DNA of 43,909 nucleotides from Bacteroidota bacterium (GCA_022711195.1 JAKLFN010000001.1:1-43909), one strand, 5' to 3'; shown: positions 14,836 through 22,236, counted from the first letter of the stretch. The notes: generated from the sequence alone by a model not told the origin. Program-made: numbers and translations.

Positions 14836-15167
14836 AGCTCGTTTTTTGCAGGGTAAATTTCGAAGCAGCAGATTGGATTTATTTCTATGATCTCATGACG
14901 TTCATAGGTAGGACGTCCAGAATCATACTCCTCGGCCGAGCCTGGATATATTTTAGTGGTAATTTTATAAGTAGGGGATCTTGGATGGGTTTTTAGAACA
15001 TAATCACGTAGATCATTAAGCCTTTTTATAAGGTCCTTCTTGTAACTATTATAATCACATTCGGCTATAAGCCTATTATTTTCGTAGTTAATAAGAACAA
15101 CTGCAGCTTTATGTAGTTTTGTCCTTAAAGGTTTCCTCCATCTTGTTAATGTGAAATAGTACTTCAT
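14832..15167 (-). CDS. Hypothetical early protein
   Basis: A 111-residue protein beginning MKYYFTLTRWRKPLRTKLHKAAV. It has a central helix YKKDLIKRLNDLRDYVLKT and a beta-rich C-terminus with two Cys (NPICCFEIYPAKNEL). It sits 2 bases after the stop of the zinc-finger-like gene and overlaps the next gene by 4 bases, so it is part of a tightly packed early operon. No family recognised. Confidence 0.62.
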   Translation of the reverse strand: MKYYFTLTRWRKPLRTKLHKAAVVLINYENNRLIAECDYNSYKKDLIKRLNDLRDYVLKTHPRSPTYKITTKIYPGSAEEYDSGRPTYERHEIIEINPICCFEIYPAKNEL

Positions 15168-15169
15168 GG

Positions 15170-15631
15170 CTATGCTATTTTAAAGGTTAATATCTTATCC
15201 TTTGCCTTCCCAAAATCCCTTTCGGTGAGCGGGTAAAATGCCACGCACGTAATAGCCATGTCATCTGTGACTAGGTTTTCCGTGAATGAAACCCTAACGC
15301 CGTCCCATATGCCTATGCTGTCGCGGTACATAATCCGGAGGTTCTTCAGGTCGCGTATCGCGATTGTCTCAGTGATATCTCTCAGTACATTCTCCATATC
15401 GTTGGTAACGCTTTTCAGGCCGCCTTCGTCGGTTATGTAAAGTACCTTCCCATCGGGAGTAATGCCCCAGTCATAGCGTGACCGGTTGGCAAACATATTA
15501 ATCGTTTTCTCCTCGAGCTCCCTGATCTTGTTCTGAGTCCTGCATACCGGACCGATTCCCAGCTCGACCGATACCGGATCGGTGAGCGATTTTCCGCAGC
15601 TGCTACAAGCTGAATTACTTCTGTTATTCAT
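15170..15631 (-). CDS. Zinc-ribbon protein with a DUF6011-like N-terminus
   Basis: A 153-residue protein. The N-terminus CSSCGKSLTDPVSVELGIGP followed by VCR matches the short CxxCGxxLxDPxSxxxGxGPxC pattern of DUF6011, in which Cys residues near 9, 12 and 30 could bind zinc. The remainder has alternating strands and helices (VLYITDEGG, NVLRDITETIAIRDLKN, DDMAITCVAFYPL) and is not recognised. Such proteins occur beside replication genes in phages, suggesting nucleic-acid binding. It overlaps the preceding gene by 8 bases. Confidence 0.68.
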   Translation of the reverse strand: MNNRSNSACSSCGKSLTDPVSVELGIGPVCRTQNKIRELEEKTINMFANRSRYDWGITPDGKVLYITDEGGLKSVTNDMENVLRDITETIAIRDLKNLRIMYRDSIGIWDGVRVSFTENLVTDDMAITCVAFYPLTERDFGKAKDKILTFKIA

Positions 15632-15869
15632 GATGATTGTTTTTGGTTATTAACTCTATTACCTTATCCTCGAGCCATCTGATATAATCCTCATCCGGCT
15701 TTGTAATCTCAATGATCCCCTGGTTTCTCCATATGCTGAATTTTTCCTCGTCGGTGATCTCGACAATCCATTGCCCTTTCGATCTCCATATTGTAAATTC
15801 ATATTCCACCTCATCAACCGGCATCGATCCGGTTTCCTTCTTGTATAAATGCCTGCAGTCGTGATTCAT
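15624..15869 (-). CDS. Small acidic hypothetical protein
   Basis: An 81-residue protein with an internal near-repeat: FTIWRSKGQWIVEIT and FSIWRNQGIIEIT, 22 residues apart, suggesting a duplicated beta-hairpin. The C-terminus is a helix (DYIRWLEDKVIELITK). It overlaps the downstream gene by 8 bases. No family is recognised. Confidence 0.58.
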   Translation of the reverse strand: MNHDCRHLYKKETGSMPVDEVEYEFTIWRSKGQWIVEITDEEKFSIWRNQGIIEITKPDEDYIRWLEDKVIELITKNNHHE

Positions 15870-15870
15870 C

Positions 15871-15886
15871 GGTTACACAGTTACAT
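15871..15886. repeat. Two more copies of the GTTACAC/GTTACAT repeat
   Basis: GGTTACAC (15871-15878) and AGTTACAT (15879-15886) lie in the 29-base gap between two genes. They match the repeat unit of the 11200-11430 cluster, so the same protein could bind here. Confidence 0.5.
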
Positions 15887-15898
15887 AATTACAACTGC

Positions 15899-16180
15899 CT
15901 ACTTGCCTTTTATGAAGTCCAGGTCATATTTCGTCAGCGTCTCATATCCTCTGCCAAAACTCAACCCGTCCTGGTAATCCTCGTTATGCTGACGCATGTG
16001 CCATTTGCAGACCTCCAGGAAGAGATCCCTGTTCTTCTCCCTGGTGAGCTTACGGATCACCAGCTGGTCCCCGGGTTTCATTCCTTTGAGCAGCTTCAAA
16101 ACCCTTGCAACATAATCCTGCAGATCCTTTTCCCTGAAATCCGGGGCTTTTTCGCGTAGTATATCAGGGATATCCATCAT
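15899..16180 (-). CDS. Hypothetical early protein
   Basis: From the ATG at 16180 it has 93 residues. The frame opens at a GTG at 16204, but the ATG overlaps the upstream stop as ATGA, the arrangement seen throughout this operon. It is helical and charged: DIPDILREKAPDFREKDLQDY, a KLLKGMKPGDQLVIRKLTREKN middle, and FLEVCKWHMRQHNEDYQDGLSF given here in part. No family is recognised. It is probably a small replication or takeover protein. Confidence 0.62.
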   Translation of the reverse strand: MMDIPDILREKAPDFREKDLQDYVARVLKLLKGMKPGDQLVIRKLTREKNRDLFLEVCKWHMRQHNEDYQDGLSFGRGYETLTKYDLDFIKGK

Positions 16181-16545
16181 TTTGATTTGATCGGCGGGTA
16201 ACACATAATGGCAGACAACATCTTAATCTTTCTCAAATAATGTTCCCATGCATAGTAAGCCTCAGGATACTTATGTACGATACAGGGATTAGTCCCGTCA
16301 TCATAGAGAAAGAATTTATGAATTCTCCCACCTGCCATTATTAATGGGTCAAGGACGTCTTTTACCAAGTCTCTTATAAATGAATCTGTAAGCCCTGGAG
16401 CCTTGAAATAAATAAGCTCTTTTGAATGATCTTTCTCAAAAGAACCAAGAGGAGCATATTCCCGATTGAAAAATGTTCATTCTCCGGTTTTCATATTTCT
16501 TTCCATCCCATAAGGCAGAAAAATTCTAAAAAGATAGGTTTCCAT
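16177..16545 (-). pseudogene. Phage protein of unknown function interrupted by an in-frame TGA
   Basis: A single frame runs from the ATG at 16545 to the stop at 16177, broken only by TGA at 16477-16479 after 22 codons. Before it reads METYLFRIFLPYGMERNMKT-GE, after it TFFNREYAPLGSFEKD and onward for 99 codons, ending MLSAIMCYPPIKSK. If the codon were TGG the segment would be GEWTFFNREYAPLG, which looks like a natural sequence, so a single G-to-A change is the simplest cause. The start is 11 bases after the helicase stop and the end overlaps the next start, so it is properly placed in the operon. Sequencing error, nonsense mutation or stop-codon readthrough are possible. TGA serves as an ordinary stop elsewhere in this genome. 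Confidence 0.75.
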
Positions 16546-16556
16546 TATTTCTAAGT

Positions 16557-19370
16557 TTAAAATGGTTTTTCTTCATCAGCAACTTCCTCCTGGTAGCTTG
16601 CTTCGACAAGCAATTCCGTGCTCAGAGGCTTCGTCTGTATATAGATCATCTCTGCAGCTGCTCCGTCAACCTTCCGGATGATCCTTCCCGAAGAGTTACG
16701 CAGCTCTTCCGGATTGAATTTCTCCACGTAATCACAGTAACGGCACCATGCTTTTAATGCCTTTGTGAACTTGTTAGTGGTCCACTTATGTTGACCGCTC
16801 TTTTCCGCGAAATCCTTAAAGGCAACATCCCGGTCGATTAGCTTGTCGCAGTTGCCCTCCTTGGCGTCGAAGTAGACTTCAGCCCAGTTCTTGAACGGCT
16901 CGGTCATCTCTGTACGCAGGTTTCGCTTTGTTACGTTATCCATTGGCGGGTTGATCTTGATTTCCCGTGGTACGCTCAGGTAAAACTGAAGGCACGCGGC
17001 AAAGAAATTGAAGTCATCATTCCATTCCTCTTCTGTGTAATCCAGGAAAAGGTTCTTTCCGAAATCATCCCGGATAGTAAAATCTTCTGCATATTCTTCC
17101 CCCTCCGTGCGGACATGGTAATAATCAGAAAAAACAGTATAGAGGATCCTGCCTTCAGTGCTGGGATCAATATTGCGAAGAGTGAAGTTTGATGTTATGC
17201 AGAACTTGGGAACATGCTCGAACGGGATCTCATAGCTCTGGTTGTTCTTCGGGTTCACTTCCATATCTCCCTGCAGGGCGTTAAAAAAGAACCCGAAGTT
17301 CAGATACTGGTCCGCATCGTCAACCAGGATGTAATCGGTGTGCTCCGTAACCCGGTCATAAACGTGGGGGTTCTCTGTGAGCTTCGGATTTCTGCCATTG
17401 AGCGTTACGCTCTTCATGAAATACCTGATAGTCCGGTAACAAAGACTTTTCCCGCTTCGCCCGTGGCTCTCCCCTGTTTCGGTAATTTTGTTATCCATGG
17501 CGAAGACGCACCATGGACGGGCGGGATCCTTGTACCGGTGCAGCAAATACCCGATGCTGAATATCTTATTGATTAAATGCTGCTGCTGCTCCCATATTTC
17601 TTCATACTCGAGCCTTTTACCGGCGATATTCCAGCGGTTGGCGCGGATATATTCGGCGTCCTTGCCGTCAGTTTTGCGCTCCGGGCCCGGCTCTTCTCTC
17701 CTGGTCAGATACTCGGCCTTCCAGTGGATCCTTGAAGCATTAATAAGGAAGCGAAAAAAGTTGCTGTCGGTATTATGGATAGTTATCTCATACTCGTTGT
17801 CCTCGGAGTTTAATTTAATGGTGAACGGAGATTCCTTTTTGCTCACCTTGTGGGGTATCACTTCTTCTTCCCATACATACCGGTCCACGTCTGTTGATTT
17901 CAGCTCCGTCACGCCTGCTGCAGTAACCTTCCAGGTCCGGTTCATGAAAAACAAATACTGTGATGTTTTATCGTAATCGGTAAAATCGAGTTTGATTTCA
18001 TCCAAACCTCTCAGGCTTGAATCGCCAAGCTGGTTACTTCTGTGGATTACGTTTCTCAGCGGAATTGGCAGAAAGCGCTCCTTGAGAAAATTCTGGATGA
18101 ATTTCCTGCAGTCGTCAGCTTCAACCTGGCTGATGATATTCCCGTTCATGTGGATGAACATCATTCCGTCTCGCACATTCTTGTTTTCGAACTGATGAAA
18201 GCCGTTAGCCTGAAGAAAATAATATGCCTGTTCGTTATTAAAAAAATACTTTACCCCGCCGTCTCCGTAGCTTTCATCCCAGAAGCGCATTGGCATGGCA
18301 ACCCGCATCAGTTTTTTAAAATCCTCGATCTTCGGCCATATCTCAACATAATCGCGGAAGTCCTTACGCGGTTTCCCCCTGTTGTCGTTGTAGGATCTGA
18401 GTTTTGCCGGCAGCCAGATGGTTTTGATATCGAGATATTGAAGCCCGAGTTTATAGGCCTGCTTTACACCTGTTGAATCCAAGTCCGGAATATTGTAAAT
18501 GACTTCTGCCATCTTGGTAAGCTCCGAATACAGCTTGCCGTCCATTATTTGGCTCTCTGAGTTCATCCAGATAACATTGTAACCAAAGCCGGCAACGTTC
18601 AGTGCGTCTCTTTCCCCTGATGCAATAATGATTTCCTGCAGCTTCTGCATTCTTTTTTTCTCCGGATCGTTGCTCTCCGGATCGTATTCGGCATTGAGCT
18701 CGTCGAAAGCCTTTCGGACCTGGTCGAGACCGTTGACAAAATCTTTCGGACGGGTTCCTGAGTAGCGGAACCGGTAGGCCTTATCAGGGTTTTTCGGCTG
18801 GTAGATCTTCTTGAATTCCCCGTGATCGACCATGTAAATCGGGTAATTCTCATTTGAAGATGTTATCTGTGCTTCCCTGTTTTTAATGTAGGTGAAGCTC
18901 TCCAGGGCGAATACATTGAATTTCTTACAAACATCCCTGGTGACAAGCGGACCGAGTTCCTGCAGATCCCTATCGGTCATTTCTTCCTTGACGTCGAAAT
19001 ATGTTTTCCCCTCTTCCTCGTCGGCCTTTGCCGGTCTCTTTTCGAACCCGGGTTTATTGACTTCGGGACTGATCCCACCGACTCCGTACCTGGCAGCAAG
19101 CTTAACGATAGCTTCGCGGTAAGATATCTCCTCCTCCTTCATGCATACCTGGATCCCATTGCGCGGAACCGCGTCATCCCCGAAATCGGTAACAAGCCAG
19201 TTGCCATCCGAAGCCTGCTTTAAGCGTGCGGAAGGGGTGCGCTCTTCACGGATCTTAAATTCCTTCCTGCTTGTTTCCAGGCTGTCTTTTGCCTGGGGGT
19301 AATAAGTTAGTATGATGTCCAGCCCGCCGCGGGTAACAGCGAAAAGCTCCTGCTGATCAATAAATGCCAT
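16557..19370 (-). CDS. Replicative primase-helicase (TOPRIM primase plus SF3-type helicase)
   Basis: A 937-residue replication enzyme. The N-terminal domain (1 to about 100) resembles a primase DNA-binding domain without zinc cysteines (ERTPSARLK, GNWLVTDFGDDA). The TOPRIM core shows IIIASGERDALN (Glu about 253) and NIPDLDSTGVKQA (Asp about 296 and 298). The C-terminal ATPase has Walker A GESHGRSGKS (about 633-642), Walker B YILVDDADQY (about 680-689) and motif C KFCITSNFT (about 722-730), as in SF3 or D5-type helicases. It should prime and unwind phage DNA, perhaps at the repeat cluster at 11.2-11.4 kb. It is the largest gene of the early operon. AT-rich spacing of 57 bases precedes it. Confidence 0.88.
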   Translation of the reverse strand: MAFIDQQELFAVTRGGLDIILTYYPQAKDSLETSRKEFKIREERTPSARLKQASDGNWLVTDFGDDAVPRNGIQVCMKEEEISYREAIVKLAARYGVGGISPEVNKPGFEKRPAKADEEEGKTYFDVKEEMTDRDLQELGPLVTRDVCKKFNVFALESFTYIKNREAQITSSNENYPIYMVDHGEFKKIYQPKNPDKAYRFRYSGTRPKDFVNGLDQVRKAFDELNAEYDPESNDPEKKRMQKLQEIIIASGERDALNVAGFGYNVIWMNSESQIMDGKLYSELTKMAEVIYNIPDLDSTGVKQAYKLGLQYLDIKTIWLPAKLRSYNDNRGKPRKDFRDYVEIWPKIEDFKKLMRVAMPMRFWDESYGDGGVKYFFNNEQAYYFLQANGFHQFENKNVRDGMMFIHMNGNIISQVEADDCRKFIQNFLKERFLPIPLRNVIHRSNQLGDSSLRGLDEIKLDFTDYDKTSQYLFFMNRTWKVTAAGVTELKSTDVDRYVWEEEVIPHKVSKKESPFTIKLNSEDNEYEITIHNTDSNFFRFLINASRIHWKAEYLTRREEPGPERKTDGKDAEYIRANRWNIAGKRLEYEEIWEQQQHLINKIFSIGYLLHRYKDPARPWCVFAMDNKITETGESHGRSGKSLCYRTIRYFMKSVTLNGRNPKLTENPHVYDRVTEHTDYILVDDADQYLNFGFFFNALQGDMEVNPKNNQSYEIPFEHVPKFCITSNFTLRNIDPSTEGRILYTVFSDYYHVRTEGEEYAEDFTIRDDFGKNLFLDYTEEEWNDDFNFFAACLQFYLSVPREIKINPPMDNVTKRNLRTEMTEPFKNWAEVYFDAKEGNCDKLIDRDVAFKDFAEKSGQHKWTTNKFTKALKAWCRYCDYVEKFNPEELRNSSGRIIRKVDGAAAEMIYIQTKPLSTELLVEASYQEEVADEEKPF

Positions 19371-19427
19371 ATATTACAGTTGAATCCTTCGTCCGTTAAT
19401 TATTATGTTAATCTCTATTTAGGATGC

Positions 19428-19805
19428 TTAGGCAATCTTCGAAGTCAGTATCGCGAAATATTTCCCTTCGGTGGTTTGTGTGGCAACAGTGAATTTTACC
19501 GGCCCTTCACTTCCTATTGATGCCATCAGCTCTTTACAGACAATGGCAGCATTCATTATTAAGCTCATTGTTTTGGCTCCTTTGTATCTTCTTAATTCAA
19601 GGCCATTTGTTGCCGTTTTCTCTATGTACCAGTCTCTTTTTCTCGTCTGATCCTGCAGAAAAACTACAGTATCTCCGGGCTTCAGGTTCATCTGTTCTGC
19701 CAATTTTGCATTAAAAGTTATGATGCCACTCTTATTAAAGGAGATTTGAGGCGTCATCGTCCTCCTTCCTCTCACGATTGTTGAATCAAATGTTTTAAGG
19801 TTCAT
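19428..19805 (-). CDS. AbrB-like swapped-hairpin DNA-binding protein candidate
   Basis: A 125-residue protein. The segment PQISFNKSGIITFNAKLAEQ, then MNLKPGDTVVFLQD and WYIEKT, resembles the SpoVT/AbrB-type fold in which a loop-strand pattern ends in LxxGDxVxF. A second part (GAKTMSLIMNAAIVCKELM, then VKFTVATQTTEGKYFAILT) follows. Similar proteins are common next to replication genes of Bacteroidota phages. A single-strand or double-strand DNA-binding role is an inference from fold resemblance. It is separated by 15 bases from the upstream gene. Confidence 0.6.
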   Translation of the reverse strand: MNLKTFDSTIVRGRRTMTPQISFNKSGIITFNAKLAEQMNLKPGDTVVFLQDQTRKRDWYIEKTATNGLELRRYKGAKTMSLIMNAAIVCKELMASIGSEGPVKFTVATQTTEGKYFAILTSKIA

Positions 19806-19820
19806 AATATTAAGGTTTGT

Positions 19821-20153
19821 TTATGCCGCTTTTTTAGTTTTTACCAATTCCTTGTCTTTTGATTTCATGAATATGAATCCGCCGGCGCTGTGCCGTCGTC
19901 CGTTAAGTACTGCAGATATGTAAGATTTAGGGATACCTATTTGAACTGCACAATCAGTCACACTCTTATATCTGCCCACCTCTTCGCCAGACCTTGTCAT
20001 TACAATGATTTCGTCCATATGTTTTGCAAAATGCTCGATGCCGATGGAAAGAGCCATCTGAATATATCTCCTGCAGGTAGGAAGAGAGTCCAGATCGCCC
20101 AGGGCGAGCGCCTGCTCCATGGCAAGCTTGTTGACAACCTCCGATACTGTCAT
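19821..20153 (-). CDS. NUMOD1/HTH-type DNA-binding protein
   Basis: A 110-residue protein. Residues about 55-98 (SGEEVGRYKSVTDCAVQIGI, PKSYISAVLNGRRHSAGGFIF) match the pattern of nuclease-associated modular DNA-binding domains (NUMOD1/IENR1: position marker, helix-turn-helix, then AGGxxF/W). No nuclease domain is present, so it is a stand-alone DNA-binding protein or a remnant of a homing endonuclease. The N-terminal helix (VSEVVNKLAMEQALALGDLD) may be for dimerisation. It ends with a basic tail KTKKAA. Confidence 0.65.
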   Translation of the reverse strand: MTVSEVVNKLAMEQALALGDLDSLPTCRRYIQMALSIGIEHFAKHMDEIIVMTRSGEEVGRYKSVTDCAVQIGIPKSYISAVLNGRRHSAGGFIFMKSKDKELVKTKKAA

Positions 20154-20158
20154 CTTTG

Positions 20159-20362
20159 TCAGTTGTTAGTTGCCTGAATAATCTCGTTGATTTCCTTTCT
20201 GTGCGCGAGAATCCCTGCTTTGATCTTTTCTGCAGCTGCGCTTCCGGGCTGGTCTATCAGGATATCCATCTGAAGGCGCAGACGAAGGTTCTGCACGCGC
20301 AGGTGGTCGTTCGCTTTTGTCAGCGCGATATTGCGCTTTCTGATTCCAAACAGGTCTTTCAT
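20159..20362 (-). CDS. Small coiled-coil protein
   Basis: The likely start is the ATG at 20362, giving 67 residues. Further upstream in the same frame lies a strong hairpin, not good coding sequence. MKDLFGIRKRNIALTKAN is followed by a heptad-like HLRVQNLRLRLQMDI and a second helix EKIKAGILAHRKEINEII. It probably dimerises. No family is recognised. It ends 5 bases before the HTH gene 20153-19821 begins. Confidence 0.6.
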   Translation of the reverse strand: MKDLFGIRKRNIALTKANDHLRVQNLRLRLQMDILIDQPGSAAAEKIKAGILAHRKEINEIIQATNN

Positions 20363-20393
20363 ATTTCGATGTTTTAAGTTATTTTTCCTCGGG

Positions 20394-20423
20394 CAGAGGG
20401 GGGGCTTTTTATTTCCCCCTCTG
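20394..20423. other. Strong hairpin in the early leader
   Basis: CAGAGGGGG (20394-20402) and CCCCCTCTG (20415-20423) form a perfect 9-bp stem with a 12-base loop that is T-rich on the plus strand. No T-run follows on the minus strand, so it is not a standard terminator. It lies 32 bases before the start of 20362-20159 in a 139-base gap that holds no confident gene. Confidence 0.55.
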
Positions 20424-20501
20424 TGATCCTCCGGCCAGGGTAACAGCAATCAGCTGGTCGTATATCTTAAAAGAACGCACTGTTATCCCTCGATTTCTTT
20501 A

Positions 20502-20678
20502 TCACTGCCTGGCATGCCTTTTCAACCAATCGTCAAGCGTCAGGCCTTTTGCTACTACCCCGCATAAGGCTTTTCCTGTATTCATGTAGTTTGGATCAGG
20601 AAAGCTGCTTCCTGAGCGGGATGATTCGCAGACGACATGCAACCGGCCGCGAACTGTAACTGTTTCGTAGATTTTCAT
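20502..20678 (-). CDS. Small hypothetical protein, 58 residues
   Basis: An ATG at 20678, two bases after the preceding stop, opens a 58-codon frame. It reads MKIYETVTVRGRLHVVCESS, then SGSSFPDPNYMNTGKALCGVV in outline, and ends GLTLDDWLKRHARQ. The start resembles a beta-hairpin, the end a basic helix. Its tight fit in the operon (2-base spacing) and natural composition support a real gene. No homologue is recognised. Confidence 0.62.
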   Translation of the reverse strand: MKIYETVTVRGRLHVVCESSRSGSSFPDPNYMNTGKALCGVVAKGLTLDDWLKRHARQ

Positions 20679-20680
20679 TC

Positions 20681-20872
20681 TTAATCCTCTATTATGCGGT
20701 TAATATTGATTTTAACTGCATCGATCATCGCATTGGTCTCCTCAATTTCAGGATCGAGCTTCTTCTTTGCCTCCTCGTCGCTTGCCTGGATAGCCTTACG
20801 CGAAAGATAGACCAGGTGGTTCTGGAAGGCTCGCTTTACGAGCTCCAGGTTTTTTCTTCCGACTATTTCCAT
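20681..20872 (-). CDS. Small helical hypothetical protein
   Basis: The likely start is the ATG at 20872, giving 63 residues. An upstream in-frame start would run back through the previous gene. MEIVGRKNLELVKRAFQNHL is followed by helices SRKAIQASDEEAKKKLDPEI and AMIDAVKININRIIED. The start overlaps the end of the upstream small membrane gene (ATGGAAATAG). No family is recognised. Confidence 0.6.
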   Translation of the reverse strand: MEIVGRKNLELVKRAFQNHLVYLSRKAIQASDEEAKKKLDPEIEETNAMIDAVKININRIIED

Positions 20873-21021
20873 AATAGGATGACGATTATGATCATAACTG
20901 CAATTGATATCCCGCCCACTATGGCAATTGATTTGCACAGCCGCGCATTTTCCTCCGCAGTAAGCGGTACGAAATCTCCGTCGTAGACAGTCGGATCGAC
21001 GATCTTTTTAAACCATTTCAT
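20863..21021 (-). CDS. Small single-pass membrane protein, 52 residues
   Basis: An ATG at 21021 opens a 52-codon frame that begins MKWFKKIVDPTVYDGDFVPL, continues TAEENARLCK and ends in a strongly hydrophobic helix (AIVGGISIAVMIIIVILLW) and a final Lys. It is a tail-anchored-like inner-membrane protein. It overlaps both neighbours (14 bases upstream, 10 bases downstream), consistent with translational coupling. It is too short for many gene finders. It could be an early lysis-control or exclusion peptide, but no motif says so. Confidence 0.62.
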   Translation of the reverse strand: MKWFKKIVDPTVYDGDFVPLTAEENARLCKSIAIVGGISIAVMIIIVILLWK

Positions 21022-21337
21022 GCCTTACGGATTTAGAGTTTTCCAGGATGGTTCGTGCTTCGTGTAATGTGTCTCTCCGTTCGGAGGATTTCTTTTCATA
21101 ACCGCTTGCACCGGTTCCTGGCAGGATTGCTATGATATTGTCCTGGTTCTGAATGATGAACCTGGCCATGTTGAGATCATTCTCATAGGAGTAGGCTGAA
21201 AGGAGTCTCTCGAGGATCTCCACTGCCTTTTCGGTTTCAGGGCGCAGCTTACGGCTCCGGTTAGTCTGCAGGAGCAGCTTTCGCTGCCTGATGGCGCTCA
21301 GCAGCCATCTTCTCTTCGTAGTTCCGAATTGTCCCAT
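21008..21337 (-). CDS. Hypothetical helical early protein
   Basis: A 109-residue protein with a very basic N-terminus (TTKRRWLLSAIRQRKLLLQ, NRSRK) followed by helices KAVEILERLLSAYSYEND and MARFIIQNQDNIIAILPG. The basic start suggests nucleic-acid binding. It lies 88 bases after the LuxR-type gene, with a hairpin in the gap. No family is recognised. Confidence 0.6.
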   Translation of the reverse strand: MGQFGTTKRRWLLSAIRQRKLLLQTNRSRKLRPETEKAVEILERLLSAYSYENDLNMARFIIQNQDNIIAILPGTGASGYEKKSSERRDTLHEARTILENSKSVRHEMV

Positions 21338-21371
21338 ATCTGGTGGTGTTGGTGAAAGTCCTTTTTTTTTT

Positions 21372-21422
21372 GCCGGGAGGGAGGAGAAGCAGAATGGCAG
21401 TACTGCAATCTCCTCCGCCGGC
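21372..21422. other. Long inverted repeat between the LuxR-type gene and 21337
   Basis: GCCGG and GGAGGAGA (21372-21387) pair with TCTCCTCC and CCGGC (21409-21422), interrupted by a few bases, giving a strong stem-loop whose loop contains GGCAGTACTGC. A run of ten T precedes it on the plus strand. On the minus strand A follows, not T, so it is not a terminator for this operon. It may be an RNA processing or control element. Confidence 0.5.
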
Positions 21423-21425
21423 GGG

Positions 21426-21833
21426 TTAGCAATATTGTAGGTTCAGGAAGTAAACTCTATGTGACCTGGATGATCTTGCTGTCCGGACAGTTCTTGCAAC
21501 CGGATTGATTGGTCTGGAGCGGAACATCCTGAGGGCATTCTCTTCATTAAATGCCATCCAGCATGTCAAACACAGCAAACAGATTGCGATAACCCTTTTC
21601 ATTGGATTATCGGCAATGCCATACTCGTAGAATATCCACCACCGGCATAGGTCTGTCTCTTTGTGTATGGATAATTTCCGGTAAATATTCCGGAGATGAA
21701 CCGATACAGTCTGGATTGAGATCTCCAGTTTATCGGCAATTTCTTTCTGTACCATTCCCCAGGCAAGGAGCCTGGCGATCCTCTGTTCCTGGAAGGAAAG
21801 AGGCAAGTCTATTGTGGTGCTAACCCTTGTCAT
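21426..21833 (-). CDS. Single-domain LuxR-type HTH regulator with a C-terminal membrane-like helix
   Basis: A 135-residue protein. Residues about 11-65 are a clear LuxR/GerE helix-turn-helix: LSFQEQRIARLLAWGMVQKE, IADKLEISIQTVSVHLRNIY, RKLSIHKETDLCRWW. There is no receiver or ligand domain. A hydrophobic helix RVIAICLLCLTCWMAF (about 80-95) suggests membrane attachment, and the C-terminus is basic. This form, HTH plus one membrane helix, is common in Bacteroidota phages. As the main early-encoded DNA-binding regulator besides the repressor pair, it is a candidate for controlling the late promoters, though nothing in the sequence proves it. Confidence 0.78.
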   Translation of the reverse strand: MTRVSTTIDLPLSFQEQRIARLLAWGMVQKEIADKLEISIQTVSVHLRNIYRKLSIHKETDLCRWWIFYEYGIADNPMKRVIAICLLCLTCWMAFNEENALRMFRSRPINPVARTVRTARSSRSHRVYFLNLQYC

Positions 21834-21839
21834 TCCTGA

Positions 21840-22103
21840 TCAATTTAATGGTTCCCCGCTCCATGCATCAATGCCCTTTTCGGCAAAATAATCTGCAATG
21901 ATTGCGGCTTCAAACACAGTGAAATATCTCCGTCCGTTGATCTTGGAGCGAAATGTTGCATATGACCAGAAGCACTTCTCACAGATTTCTATACGCACCA
22001 TGGCAAGTTCTGAATGAGGCATGCTGTGGTAAGCTCTTTTAAAGCCGCCTGGCCTCATTGTTTTACCCGGGTGTTCTTTTTCTTTCTGTATTACTGTGTT
22101 CAT
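21840..22103 (-). CDS. Cro-like early regulator
   Basis: An 87-residue protein, first of the leftward operon and divergent from the repressor at 22237. Residues about 35-80 (MVRIEICEKCFWSYATFRSK, then GRRYFTVFEAAIIADYFAEKG) have the layout of small helix-turn-helix proteins found at this position in Bacteroidota phages. In function it would oppose the repressor and help establish the lytic programme. The assignment rests on position and the HTH-like spacing, not on a firm motif. Confidence 0.6.
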   Translation of the reverse strand: MNTVIQKEKEHPGKTMRPGGFKRAYHSMPHSELAMVRIEICEKCFWSYATFRSKINGRRYFTVFEAAIIADYFAEKGIDAWSGEPLN

Positions 22104-22136
22104 GGTATTGACTTATATCTATATTTGTTATAATTT

Positions 22137-22150
22137 TAACATTAATGTTA
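22137..22150. promoter_or_regulatory. Perfect palindrome TAACATTAATGTTA (operator candidate)
   Basis: A 14-base perfect palindrome in the divergent region between the Cro-like and repressor genes, just downstream of the predicted leftward -7 box and near a rightward one. It is a likely binding site for one of the two regulators. Confidence 0.6.
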
Positions 22151-22158
22151 CAAATTTA
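22151..22158 (-). promoter_or_regulatory. Candidate -7 box of the leftward early promoter
   Basis: Minus strand TAAATTTG matches TAnnTTTG. Its start site would lie about 40 bases before the ATG at 22103, next to the palindrome at 22137-22150. No good -33 TTTG is visible. A similar rightward box TATATTTG is at 22120-22127 for the repressor. Confidence 0.45.
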
Positions 22159-22173
22159 TATGATATTTCTGAT

Positions 22174-22196
22174 ATGTCTAATATAATATGAGACAT
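22174..22196. promoter_or_regulatory. Near-perfect 23-base palindrome (operator candidate)
   Basis: ATGTCTAATAT (22174-22184), a central A, and ATATGAGACAT (22186-22196) match in 10 of 11 arm positions. It lies 40 bases before the repressor ATG and upstream of the leftward -7 box, a typical operator site for an XRE repressor. Confidence 0.65.
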
Positions 22197-22236
22197 TTTT
22201 TCAGATTTATCATGTTATTTATTTTCATTCTAAATA

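Noticed and set aside
16177..16545. Reassignment of TGA to Trp throughout the genome.
   Set aside because: TGA terminates several well-placed genes, for example 3152-4084, 28042-29334 and 22672-22848, so a general recoding is not supported.
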